Made by a program: the position numbers and the translations under genes. A DNA stretch of 64,000 nt from Colwellia sp. (GTDB lineage Bacteria > Pseudomonadota > Gammaproteobacteria > Enterobacterales > Alteromonadaceae): positions 282,845 through 346,844 of the forward strand of contig NZ_JABSPA010000004.1 in assembly GCF_013214175.1 (NCBI RefSeq). The letters run 5' to 3'. This document shows, in pieces, positions 30,500-38,879 of the stretch. The notes under the pieces are model-generated. The model searched no databases and had not been told where the DNA came from. It was given only the letters and a program-made list of their open reading frames with translations. Each line of letters opens with the position of its first letter. The stretch's first letter is position 1.

Positions 30500-32353
30500 T
30501 TATTGTTCTTGGTGTAAGCTTAGCTTAGGGTTTTTCGGGTAAAACTTATCTGGCATGCTACTAATGTGCTCAAAGAATCGGGTGTCTTTGTAAGGTAACT
30601 TCATAAAACCCGAGATACCAACACCATCTATAGTAGGTAATAGTGCTAAGATTTGTGCTAAACAGGCTTTAAATTCAGCTTTCTTTTCATGGTTTAACAG
30701 CATTAAATAACTATGAATTTTTAAATGTTTAGGTAGTACTTCAAAGATAATACAACCGGTATGGTGAATTAAATTCAACTTAGCCAACACTGTCATTAAC
30801 TCATCCGGTAAATATAGATATTCATCGGGGTCTTTACCGTCTTCAAAGTAGGAGTGCAAACGCGTTACATCATCAACATCGGCAATATCACTTACTTCAA
30901 AAGTTATTTGCTGGGCAGGGTCGGCAATAAAAGGCTGGCTTTCGCAATTGCGCTCAACATGTAAGGTATTACGAGCATTAAACAAACAACTTTTAAACAT
31001 ACCAATACGGAAGATACCTTGCGCTAAGTAAATTATATTATTAACCGCACTGGTAAAAGAAGCTTTAAGGCTTTCATCAAATAAGGTTAAGTTGGAGTCA
31101 ATATAAACCCCCTCTTTTGCCCAACGAATGGCAAAGCCGCCCACCACAGGGAAATTACCTAGCCGGCTTAATGCGGCGATAAAGGCTTTTTCATTATCGC
31201 CCATACCCATAAGGTAATTTTTATAATACTTATCCAATTGGGCATCATCTATATCTAATAAGTGATCATGCCCGGTTTGCTCACGTAAAAATGACTTTCT
31301 TGAGCCATAAACTACGGTATCAATTTGCTCACCTTGAGGTTTTATCCACACTGGAATATGGGCAATGGTTTCTACTTGCGTTGGTTTATCCGCCAAGACT
31401 ACTTGTTTGAGGTAGCTAAGGTTATTAAAAAAGTAATCCCCAGCTTTACTGCGCAACTTTTCATCGTCACTTAACATCCCCGTTAACACCTGAGCAAGTA
31501 ACTTAGGTAAACCTAAGGCGTTTGGCGGTATCACTTTTATACCATAACGGCATGATTGCCCTGATGCCAATGCATACAAGGTTGCTGCTAAGCCCTGCTC
31601 GTCAAAACGAGGAGTCGATAGTCCACCGGTAAGTTGCTCTGGTCCGATAAAGTAGACATCGCCTAAACGGGCGTTACTATGTTGCAAATCACTACTCATC
31701 AGTTCCATTACGTTAGTACTAGTGCTTTGTCGATTACAATCAAGCTGCGCACTCACGGATGAACCCCAGTCAATAAGTTGTACCTTGCCAGTGCTTTTAT
31801 CGTAAACCAAATTGGAAGGTTTGATATCGCCATGAACAATAGGTTTTAACTGCCTATGGTTATTAGGTTGACGTAAGTACAGCAAGATATCGGCTAACTG
31901 CAAGGCGATACTGACCACCAACTCGGGTGCTAATGGGCCAACTTGTAGCGATAATTTTTCTAAATCGATACCAGGGGCGCGACTCATTTGTAAAATAGAT
32001 TGGCGCTTTATTTTTTGATATTCAATCACCTTGGGAATTTGTGGGTGATCGAGCTGACCTTGAATATCTGCTTCTTCGGCTAAACGGTCTTGCACATGTT
32101 GCGGTAAGTTAATGCGAGAGAATTTAAAAACAACTGGTTGTTCTTGCTCCAGAGCATTTTTACGTTTAATACCAGAGAAAACAAACCCATAGGCGCCTTT
32201 ACCTAACAGAGCAACCTCCTCAAAGCCAACTTGCTTTAATTGCTGCTGACAAAGCTCAACCCATTGTTTTAACTTAGTCGCGTCTTTATGACTGAGTAAG
32301 TAAATGGATTGCTCTTGAGCAATGTAGAAATGCTGTAATTTTTTATTGGTCAC
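30500..32353 (-). CDS. Hanks-type serine/threonine protein kinase with unknown C-terminal domain
   Basis: 617 residues. The kinase lobe has a glycine loop GKGAYG (51-56), the ATP-binding Lys in VVFKF (about 77), a catalytic loop HGDIKPSN (174-181) and DWG (195-197) in place of DFG. All catalytic residues are present, so it should be active. No membrane helix or PASTA/sensor domain is seen, unlike many bacterial kinases. The C-terminal 290 residues (about 330-617) are not recognised. It is followed by a VOC protein. Substrates are unknown. Confidence 0.8.
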   Translation of the reverse strand: MTNKKLQHFYIAQEQSIYLLSHKDATKLKQWVELCQQQLKQVGFEEVALLGKGAYGFVFSGIKRKNALEQEQPVVFKFSRINLPQHVQDRLAEEADIQGQLDHPQIPKVIEYQKIKRQSILQMSRAPGIDLEKLSLQVGPLAPELVVSIALQLADILLYLRQPNNHRQLKPIVHGDIKPSNLVYDKSTGKVQLIDWGSSVSAQLDCNRQSTSTNVMELMSSDLQHSNARLGDVYFIGPEQLTGGLSTPRFDEQGLAATLYALASGQSCRYGIKVIPPNALGLPKLLAQVLTGMLSDDEKLRSKAGDYFFNNLSYLKQVVLADKPTQVETIAHIPVWIKPQGEQIDTVVYGSRKSFLREQTGHDHLLDIDDAQLDKYYKNYLMGMGDNEKAFIAALSRLGNFPVVGGFAIRWAKEGVYIDSNLTLFDESLKASFTSAVNNIIYLAQGIFRIGMFKSCLFNARNTLHVERNCESQPFIADPAQQITFEVSDIADVDDVTRLHSYFEDGKDPDEYLYLPDELMTVLAKLNLIHHTGCIIFEVLPKHLKIHSYLMLLNHEKKAEFKACLAQILALLPTIDGVGISGFMKLPYKDTRFFEHISSMPDKFYPKNPKLSLHQEQ

Positions 32354-32532
32354 TTTAGTTTTCCGCTTTTATCTACCATGCTGCTTTTATTCTTAAATGG
32401 GAATTTACTGGCAAAGTAATTATTAAAATAATAACTTTGCCAGTAGTTACGCTACCGAGATTTAATTTGAACTACAAGTACGCGTAGCTTTTAATTGCCT
32501 AACTGCTAAATACTTAAATGCTCGATCAGCTT

Positions 32533-34206
32533 TCATCGAATACCATGCTGCCTTAACTTCATCGCAATTTTATTGTGTGAAACTTTTAAGCGTTCAGCTA
32601 GCTTGCGAGTCGTTGGAAATAAGGGGTATAAATGTCCGAGTAATTTAGCTTCAAAATCTGCCTGTGCACTTGACCAATCGGTAGCAGCGTCAATAACTAA
32701 ATCGCCTTCTTGGCTCTTATCTGCATGGTTACTACCAGCATGACTGTTACCTGCATATTTATTGAGTACAGGTAGCAAATCATCTGCACAAATATCATCA
32801 CCATTATTTAAAGCGACCACGCTGAATAATACATTTTGCAATTGCCTGATATTACCCGGCCAAGCAAAGCGCTGTAATAAGGCAAGAGCCTGATGAGTAA
32901 GTTTAGGTTTAGCACGCTTGGTTTGTTGACTGTGACTGACTTGTTTGGCTGCATTTTCAATAAATAAGTTGGCTAATAGGCTCATATCAGCGATACGTTC
33001 TCTAAGAGGCGGCAGTTCAATACTGAGTACATTAAGCCGATAATAAAGATCTTCTCTAAAGGTTTTTTCACTGATTAACTTGGCTAAATTTTGATGGCTA
33101 GCACTGATTATTCGAATATTAGCAATCAGCTCTTTAGTGCCACCCACACGGCGATAAGTTAAGTCTTGTAAAAAACGTAATAGCTTTGCTTGTAGATACG
33201 GTGACATTTCAGCAATTTCATCTAAAAACAAACAGCCACCTTCAGCCAATTCAACTAGACCTGGTTTACCGCCTTTTTGTGCGCCAGTAAATGCGCCACT
33301 TTCATAACCAAATAGCTCACTTTCTAATAAATGTTCAGGTAATGCTGAACAGTTAATCGCTAGAAAAGGTGCTTTAGCCCTTGAACTCGCTTGATGTAAC
33401 GCCCTAGCAATTAACTCCTTACCTGTACCTGTTTCACCACTGATTAATACCGGTAAATCTAATTCAGCAAAGCGCTCGCCTTGCGCCTTAATTAAACTGA
33501 TACTTTTTGATTGACCAATAATATTGTCAAAGCTGTGCTCTTGATGACTTTGCATTAAAGATATCTGTCGGCCGAGAGTATTCATCGAACGCAACAGTAA
33601 AACCGAGCCGTTAACTTGCTTGTCTTTATTTTTTGCTGAATTTTTTTCTGAGTTACCTGCTGACTTATTTGATGGATCATTTACTGAGTTAGTGACGGAA
33701 CTCGATAACACTGGGCTTATATCCAAAATATACGCCTTACCTTGAATGGTAATTGCCTGACTGGTTGCCGTATTAGTCAGCATAGCGTTAGTTATTTGCT
33801 CTATATACTCATTAATAGGTTTGCCTAAATAATCAGTGGCAATAAAATCATGTTTACCGCCCGCGGCTTGCGGCATAAGTTTATGGCTAGCCTTATTCAT
33901 CGCTAAAATTAAACCTTGGCTATCAACATCGATGATAGGCTCTGGCATTTTGTCTAATAATGCTTGTAAGTGATTGGCTCGCTGCTCACTAGGCAGCAAG
34001 TTTATTGACTCAACACTTATCACTCCCATTACGTGAGCTAAGCAATGCTTAATTTGAGACAAGGTAAGCGCTTCAAACTCAAGGTGCAAATAGGTAAAAC
34101 AACTGGTGATTTCTACCGCTTTTAAATTCCAGGCTTGCTTGGCAAAAACAGCTAATATTTCTTGTGAAATACCAATTCTATCGCTTGATTCAATAACAAT
34201 ACGCAT
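32533..34206 (-). CDS. TyrR-like sigma54-dependent transcriptional activator
   Basis: About 557 residues from the ATG at 34206, which matches the TyrR N-terminus (MRIVIESSDRIGISQEIL). Domain order is ACT (1-70), PAS (about 80-135), AAA+ and C-terminal HTH. The AAA+ domain has Walker A GETGTGKE and the intact sigma54-contacting loop GAFTGA. The HTH (TRKLAERLKVSHNKIAMKLRQHGI) is close to TyrR. E. coli TyrR has lost the GAFTGA loop, whereas this protein keeps it and should activate sigma54 promoters. It is divergent from methionine gamma-lyase, with a matching promoter between them, and is likely its regulator. Confidence 0.87.
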   Translation of the reverse strand: MRIVIESSDRIGISQEILAVFAKQAWNLKAVEITSCFTYLHLEFEALTLSQIKHCLAHVMGVISVESINLLPSEQRANHLQALLDKMPEPIIDVDSQGLILAMNKASHKLMPQAAGGKHDFIATDYLGKPINEYIEQITNAMLTNTATSQAITIQGKAYILDISPVLSSSVTNSVNDPSNKSAGNSEKNSAKNKDKQVNGSVLLLRSMNTLGRQISLMQSHQEHSFDNIIGQSKSISLIKAQGERFAELDLPVLISGETGTGKELIARALHQASSRAKAPFLAINCSALPEHLLESELFGYESGAFTGAQKGGKPGLVELAEGGCLFLDEIAEMSPYLQAKLLRFLQDLTYRRVGGTKELIANIRIISASHQNLAKLISEKTFREDLYYRLNVLSIELPPLRERIADMSLLANLFIENAAKQVSHSQQTKRAKPKLTHQALALLQRFAWPGNIRQLQNVLFSVVALNNGDDICADDLLPVLNKYAGNSHAGSNHADKSQEGDLVIDAATDWSSAQADFEAKLLGHLYPLFPTTRKLAERLKVSHNKIAMKLRQHGIR

Positions 34207-34342
34207 AAAAGGACACGTTAACAATTAGATCGTACTATAAATATGACACAGTAATAAAAATAGTACAAATACAGAGTTCCCCCTATTAGTAATGGCTTCA
34301 ATCAGTATTTAAATAAAACTAGCGCTTAATAAGTAACTTGGT

Positions 34343-34360
34343 TGTCATAATTTAATTACA
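34343..34360 (+). promoter_or_regulatory. Candidate TyrR-type operator box
   Basis: TGTCAT-N6-ATTACA against the TyrR consensus TGTAAA-N6-TTTACA (9 of 12), with the essential G-N14-C pair intact. Its centre lies about 95 bp upstream of the predicted megL transcription start, a fitting enhancer position for a sigma54 activator. Confidence 0.5.
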
Positions 34361-34420
34361 AAAAGTTATAACTACAATCACAAAAAACCTATCCAATTGA
34401 AAAATAACAGTTTTATTTGT

Positions 34421-34436
34421 TGGCAGTATAGTTGCA
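34421..34436 (+). promoter_or_regulatory. Sigma54 (-24/-12) promoter for megL
   Basis: TGGCAG-N5-TTGCA against the consensus TGGCAC-N5-TTGC(A/T); spacing is exact and one base of the -24 element differs. The leader to the megL start codon would be about 155 bases. Confidence 0.7.
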
Positions 34437-34602
34437 AGACACAGATAGGAGTACTGGTAAGAAGCAAATACTGTCGTTGCAATCGAGTCATTAAGCTGCG
34501 TTATAACAGTAATAATGCACTTACCTTGTATCACTGAAGCCGGTATAGGCTATTACAAATAACAAAATAATAATAATTTAACCTCATTTTGGAAGAGAAG
34601 CT

Positions 34603-35844
34603 ATGACCAAGTTTAAGAGCAAGAATATAGAAACTAAAGCCATTCACGCCGGCAGAATTGATGACAAGCAATTTGGCTCGCTAGCTACGCCGTTATATCA
34701 AACCTCAACCTTTATTTTTGATAATGCTAAACAAGGTGGCGACCGCTTTGCTGGTGAAAGCGAAGGCTATATTTACACCCGCTTAGGTAATCCAACGACC
34801 CGTCAACTGGAGCAGCGCGTTGCTGCCATGGAGTGTATGGATGATGCTGCAGCAACTGCTACCGGTATGGCTGCGGTTTCTGCTGCGCTGCTCACTAACT
34901 TACAAGCTGGCGATCATATGATCTCCTCAAAAGCAGTTTATGGTTGTTCCTTCGCCCTGATGAGCCACATGCTTAAAAAATTCGCGATTGAGGTGACTTT
35001 TGTTGATATGACAGAGCCTGAAAATATCAAAGCTGCAATAAAAGAAAATACCAAGCTGGTCTTCTTAGAGACGCCAATCAACCCAAATTTGGTGGTATTA
35101 GATTTAGAGAAAATCTGCGCCATTGCCAAAGAGCATAAGTTATTATCCATAGTAGATAACACTTTCCTTACTCCTGTATTACAGCAACCAGCTAAATTTG
35201 GCGCCGATATCGTTGTCCATAGTGCCACTAAATATCTCAATGGTCATGGTGATGTTGTCGCGGGTATTGTTTGTGCTAGTTTTGAAATGATTAACGAAAT
35301 CAAAATGACCACCTTAAAAGACATTGGCGCAACAATAAGCCCTCATGATGCTTGGTTAATTATGCGCGGTCTTAAAACATTACCCATTCGCATGGATAGA
35401 CATTGTAGCAATGCCCAAACCGTAGCTGAGTTTTTAGAGCAACACCCTATGGTGTCAGAAGTTTATTACCCAGGCCTTAAAAGTCACTCCGGATACAAGT
35501 TTATAGGTAAACAAATGAAAGCCGCAGGTGGTGTGATTGCGTTTGAATTAAATACCGACCTCACCGGCGGCACAACCTTTATTGATGCCATGGAGCTTTT
35601 CTCCATTGCGGTCAGTTTAGGTGATGCCGAGTCATTGATTCAACATCCAGCTTCCATGACCCACTCACCTTACACACCTGAAGAGCGAGCTGAGGCGGGT
35701 ATTAGCGATAGCTTGATCAGGATTTCTGTTGGTTTAGAACATGTTGATGATCTTATTGCCGATTTATCGCAAGCCTTAGCACAGGTGACTCTAGGTAAAG
35801 CCGACAATGTTACCAGTATTACTAAAGCATCTAGTGCAGCTTAA
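34603..35844 (+). CDS. megL: Methionine gamma-lyase (PLP enzyme)
   Basis: 413 residues of the Cys/Met-metabolism PLP family. The PLP lysine is in HSATKYLNGHGDVVAG. The segment SKAVYGCSFALMSHML holds the Cys that marks methionine gamma-lyase over cystathionine enzymes (P. putida Cys116). Ligands for the PLP phosphate are in YTRLGNPTT and TGMAAVSAAL. The reaction splits methionine to methanethiol, 2-oxobutyrate and ammonia. A GGAAGAGAAG box precedes the ATG. A sigma54 promoter and a divergent TyrR-like activator suggest induction by amino acids. Confidence 0.9.
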   Translation: MTKFKSKNIETKAIHAGRIDDKQFGSLATPLYQTSTFIFDNAKQGGDRFAGESEGYIYTRLGNPTTRQLEQRVAAMECMDDAAATATGMAAVSAALLTNLQAGDHMISSKAVYGCSFALMSHMLKKFAIEVTFVDMTEPENIKAAIKENTKLVFLETPINPNLVVLDLEKICAIAKEHKLLSIVDNTFLTPVLQQPAKFGADIVVHSATKYLNGHGDVVAGIVCASFEMINEIKMTTLKDIGATISPHDAWLIMRGLKTLPIRMDRHCSNAQTVAEFLEQHPMVSEVYYPGLKSHSGYKFIGKQMKAAGGVIAFELNTDLTGGTTFIDAMELFSIAVSLGDAESLIQHPASMTHSPYTPEERAEAGISDSLIRISVGLEHVDDLIADLSQALAQVTLGKADNVTSITKASSAA

Positions 35845-36020
35845 CTGACATTAGTTAGAATGAGCCAGAATTAATTATGATGTGCGGTAGTCATTATGAT
35901 TTGCTATTGATCTCAAGGCTGAAGCTAATATTACGGCTAGAAATAGCTGCTAAGAACAGCTAAAGAAAGCGATTGAAGATAGCGGTTAGAGTTGTAAGTT
36001 AGCTCGTTCTGAAAACAAAA

Positions 36021-36056
36021 AGCCCCAATATGTGAATAACATATTGAGGCTTTTTT
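36021..36056 (+). terminator. Bidirectional terminator between megL and the HIT gene
   Basis: Stem AGCCCCAATATGT / ACATATTGAGGCT (one mismatch) with a five-base loop, flanked by an A-run on the left and a T-run on the right. It can serve both converging genes. Confidence 0.85.
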
Positions 36057-36072
36057 ATTTATAGGTAATGTA

Positions 36073-36136
36073 ATTACTTATCAGCAAAAGTTACTTATCG
36101 GAAAACTATTTCTCAGCAAAGTTACTTATCAGAAAA
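36073..36136. repeat. Iterated copies of the HIT gene 3' end
   Basis: Three near copies of TTACTTATC(A/G)G(C)AAAA occur at 36073-36089, 36090-36105 and 36121-36136. The last contains the stop codon of the HIT gene, and the first two lie just downstream of it, as if the 3' end had been duplicated by slippage. Confidence 0.6.
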
Positions 36137-36556
36137 GATCACTGCTAATTGCGGTAACAACTTATCTTTTAGTGCCGTTACCTCTTCAGCTGAATACGGG
36201 GTTAGCGCCTGTTGCCCCCAAATAGGTTTTGGCCATTGGGCATCATCTTTAAAGCGCACTACATGATGAACATGTAGTTGCTCAACCACGTTGCCTAAAG
36301 CTGCAACATTCATCTTATCGCCGCTAAAGGCTTGCATCAGTAACTCACTGAGCAAACTCGACTCATTGAGTAACTGCTGCTGTTGCTGCCAATCTAATTG
36401 ATAAATTTCACTGATATCGGCAACTTTCGGTACTAAAATAAACCAAGGGTAGGCACTGTCATTACACAATAGTAATTTACACAAAGGTAAATCGGCCAAC
36501 TCAATACCGTCTTTTTCCAACTGTGGATGTAGGGTGAAAAGTGTCTCTTCGCTCAT
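36122..36556 (-). CDS. HIT-family hydrolase-like protein
   Basis: 144 residues from the ATG at 36556, preceded by AAGG; a start at 36583 would add nine hydrophobic residues not typical of the family. The segment PLCKLLLCNDSAYPWFILVPKV matches the HIT N-terminal half, and VEQLHVHHVVRFKDD is the histidine-triad region, with an altered spacing of the histidines. Residues WPKPIWG follow, as in gammaproteobacterial members. HIT proteins hydrolyse nucleotide phosphoramidates or dinucleoside polyphosphates. The substrate is unknown. Confidence 0.85.
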   Translation of the reverse strand: MSEETLFTLHPQLEKDGIELADLPLCKLLLCNDSAYPWFILVPKVADISEIYQLDWQQQQQLLNESSLLSELLMQAFSGDKMNVAALGNVVEQLHVHHVVRFKDDAQWPKPIWGQQALTPYSAEEVTALKDKLLPQLAVIFSDK

Positions 36557-36596
36557 TATCAAAACCTTATTAAATAAAAACATTACAAATGAAAGT

Positions 36597-36715
36597 ATTA
36601 ACGTTTGTTTTTACGACCGCGACCACGAGCAGTTTTTTTAGCTTCTGTACTTGTGTGACGCAATGCGTTCCTCTGCTAAGTCGGTAAACAGTGAGATGGA
36701 TATTATCTGCAATCC
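36597..36715 (-). pseudogene. Decayed duplicate of the 3' end of the YlqF GTPase gene
   Basis: Positions 36597-36646 are identical to 36764-36813, the last 50 bases of the complete ylqF-like gene including its stop. Beyond that the two copies diverge but can still be aligned (AATGCGTT, CTCTGC, CTAA/TTCGG and TCTGCAA blocks) to about 36715. The rest of the gene is missing. It lies directly downstream of the intact copy. Confidence 0.75.
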
Positions 36716-36764
36716 ACTCTCACGCCTTAGTAGCAAACCTTGCTAAGCCTTCTGGTAAAAGCTA

Positions 36765-37697
36765 TTAACGTTTGTTTTTACGACCGCGACCACGAGCAGT
36801 TTTTTTAGCTTCTCGGGCAGCAATGCGTTTCTCTTCTAATTCGGCAAAGTGGAGATTCTCTGCAACTACGATATCTGGTAACTCAAAAGAAATAGGCCCT
36901 AGGGTTTTATCACGAATTTCATTGATCAGAATGACCGACGCTTTATATAAATCCACCCGCCCACCACTTTTAACACAACTACGTCTTCTGCCAATGGCTT
37001 CAATTAGGTCTTCTTCATGCTCAGGTAATTCGTCAAGCTGATAGCGATCCATTAGCCGCTTAGGATAATTCTTCAGTAAGTAGTCGGCGGCAAAGTAGGC
37101 AATATCGTCATGGTCAAAGGCAGTATCTTTCACCGCACCTGATACCGCTAGACGATAACCTGAATTTTCATTGTAAATTTTAGGCCACAACATGCCCGGA
37201 GTATCAAAAAGGTATAAACCTTCTTCAAGACGAATACGTTGCTGACCTTTAGTTACCGCTGGTTCATTACCCACTTTCGCTTTTGCTTTGCCTACTAAGG
37301 TATTGAGTAATGTTGATTTTCCAACATTGGGTATACCCATTATCATGGCGTTAATTTGTTTACCTTCTTCATCTTTATTCGGCACCATTTTTCGAATTAA
37401 GCTGATAAGGTTTTTAGCAACGCTCGGCTGTTCAGTGGTTAAAGCAATTGCTTTGACATTATGCTGAGATTCTAAATAGTCTAACCAAATTTTAGTGGAT
37501 GCAGGATCGGCTAAATCACTTTTATTAAGAATCTTTATCAGTGGTTTGTCACCCCTGATCTCAGTGATCATAGGGTTTTCACTACTAAAGGGTAAACGCG
37601 CATCACACACTTCAATAACCACATCTATTTGAGGTAATATCTCTTTTATTTCTTTTTGCGCTTTGTGCATGTGGCCTGGAAACCAGTTAATCGCCAT
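36765..37697 (-). CDS. ylqF: Ribosome biogenesis GTPase YlqF/RbgA
   Basis: 310 residues. The GTPase motifs are circularly permuted: G4 NKSDLAD (about 60) comes before G1 GIPNVGKST (about 123) and G3 DTPGM (about 170), the mark of the YlqF/YawG class. The N-terminus INWFPGHMHKAQKEI is typical. The C-terminus is a lysine/arginine-rich tail (AREAKKTARGRGRKNKR). Family members assist late 50S subunit assembly. A partial duplicate of its 3' end lies downstream. Confidence 0.93.
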   Translation of the reverse strand: MAINWFPGHMHKAQKEIKEILPQIDVVIEVCDARLPFSSENPMITEIRGDKPLIKILNKSDLADPASTKIWLDYLESQHNVKAIALTTEQPSVAKNLISLIRKMVPNKDEEGKQINAMIMGIPNVGKSTLLNTLVGKAKAKVGNEPAVTKGQQRIRLEEGLYLFDTPGMLWPKIYNENSGYRLAVSGAVKDTAFDHDDIAYFAADYLLKNYPKRLMDRYQLDELPEHEEDLIEAIGRRRSCVKSGGRVDLYKASVILINEIRDKTLGPISFELPDIVVAENLHFAELEEKRIAAREAKKTARGRGRKNKR

Positions 37698-37796
37698 GAA
37701 AATCCTAATCTAACTAATGAATAAAAAATAATGTGCCAATTTTAACAAGTTTTTAGCCAAGGTGGCTAGCCATACTGACAATTTAGTTCAAACAGG

Positions 37797-38714
37797 CTAT
37801 GCCAAACGGGTTAAGTAACGTTCTTTGTACTGACGGGGACTGATACCGTAGAATTTTTTGAAACATCGACTAAAGTGGCTGGTATTAGTAAAACCTAAGG
37901 CAAAACACGTTTGGGTTATCTGCTGACCTTGTTTCAATAATTTGCCGGCTTTTTTAAGACGGCTTTGTAATTGATAGACCATAGGGCTACAACCTAAATG
38001 TACCTTAAACTCATGAAAGAACTTAGTGCGGCTCATACAAGAAATCCGTGCCAACTCATCAATACATAGGCTCTCATTTAGGTGTAATTCAATCTGATTT
38101 ATCGCTGCATTCAAGCCGTTGTGATCAGGCTCCTGCTGTGAAAATGCCAAAATAAACTCACGGGTTTGTTGATGCAATAATCGAATTGTTAACTCTGATA
38201 CGGCTAAAGCAACCATGGCACTGCGGTCGGGATGGTTTTCTGTATAGATGTGCACAATACGATTTAACACACTCTGTGTTTCACTATTATGATGAGTATG
38301 CACAAGTTTGTTGTCGTATTGCCAATAACCAAAGGCCTGATTTAGCGGTTGCTGCTGGTTTAACATGGCAGAAACTTGTTGCACCCGCTCACTTGATATC
38401 TCTATGGCTAAACACGTGGTCGGTTGAGAAATTTGTGCAATGGGAAAATCAATTTCTACCGAACTACCCGGCGCCATAATAAAAGACTCATGGGGCAAAA
38501 ACTCGCCATGAAAATTATCTAATGTGCTATGCATCACTTTCTTTCCTGTCACCATAGCGCAAAAAAGCAGTTGATCCGACTGTAACTTAACCTTCTCTGC
38601 TTGTTGATAGGTATCATAAATACTCAACTCAGACTCAGGACCGGCAAAGCTGAGTTTATTTTCCACCAGTACCTTAGGTGGGTTTCTGACACTATCTATA
38701 GCTTGTCTGATCAT
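37797..38714 (-). CDS. AraC-family transcriptional regulator
   Basis: 305 residues. The C-terminal 100 residues hold the two helix-turn-helix motifs of AraC/XylS (LCIDELARISCMSRTKFFHEFKVHLG and ITQTCFALGFTNTSHFSRCFKKFYGISPRQYKE). The N-terminal part is a cupin-like sensor domain of the type found with aldehyde dehydrogenase regulators. It is divergent from the neighbouring aldehyde dehydrogenase gene, which it probably controls. The inducer is unknown. Confidence 0.88.
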   Translation of the reverse strand: MIRQAIDSVRNPPKVLVENKLSFAGPESELSIYDTYQQAEKVKLQSDQLLFCAMVTGKKVMHSTLDNFHGEFLPHESFIMAPGSSVEIDFPIAQISQPTTCLAIEISSERVQQVSAMLNQQQPLNQAFGYWQYDNKLVHTHHNSETQSVLNRIVHIYTENHPDRSAMVALAVSELTIRLLHQQTREFILAFSQQEPDHNGLNAAINQIELHLNESLCIDELARISCMSRTKFFHEFKVHLGCSPMVYQLQSRLKKAGKLLKQGQQITQTCFALGFTNTSHFSRCFKKFYGISPRQYKERYLTRLA

Positions 38715-38879
38715 AAAAGTTTATCCGCTAATTTGAACTAGTAGGCAAGTTTTCTGAATTTACAGCACAGTTAAGCAATCGCTTATTGACTAAGGTAAAT
38801 AACCTCGGACAAAAACGCAATAGTAAAATAGAACAAGAATAAACCGCTTAACTAGCAATTACCCATGAAAGGAAATGTT

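Larger units (their letters stand above)
34207..34602. other. Regulatory intergenic region between the TyrR-like gene and megL
   Basis: No gene. It holds a sigma54 promoter and a TyrR-like box (listed separately), as well as a 7-bp inverted repeat GTACTAT / ATAGTAC at 34232-34238 and 34260-34266 close to the regulator start. Confidence 0.6.

Noticed and set aside
34232..34266. Inverted repeat GTACTAT / ATAGTAC near the TyrR-like gene start as an operator
   Set aside because: Only 7 bp with a 21-bp spacer in AT-rich DNA. It is not distinct enough from chance.
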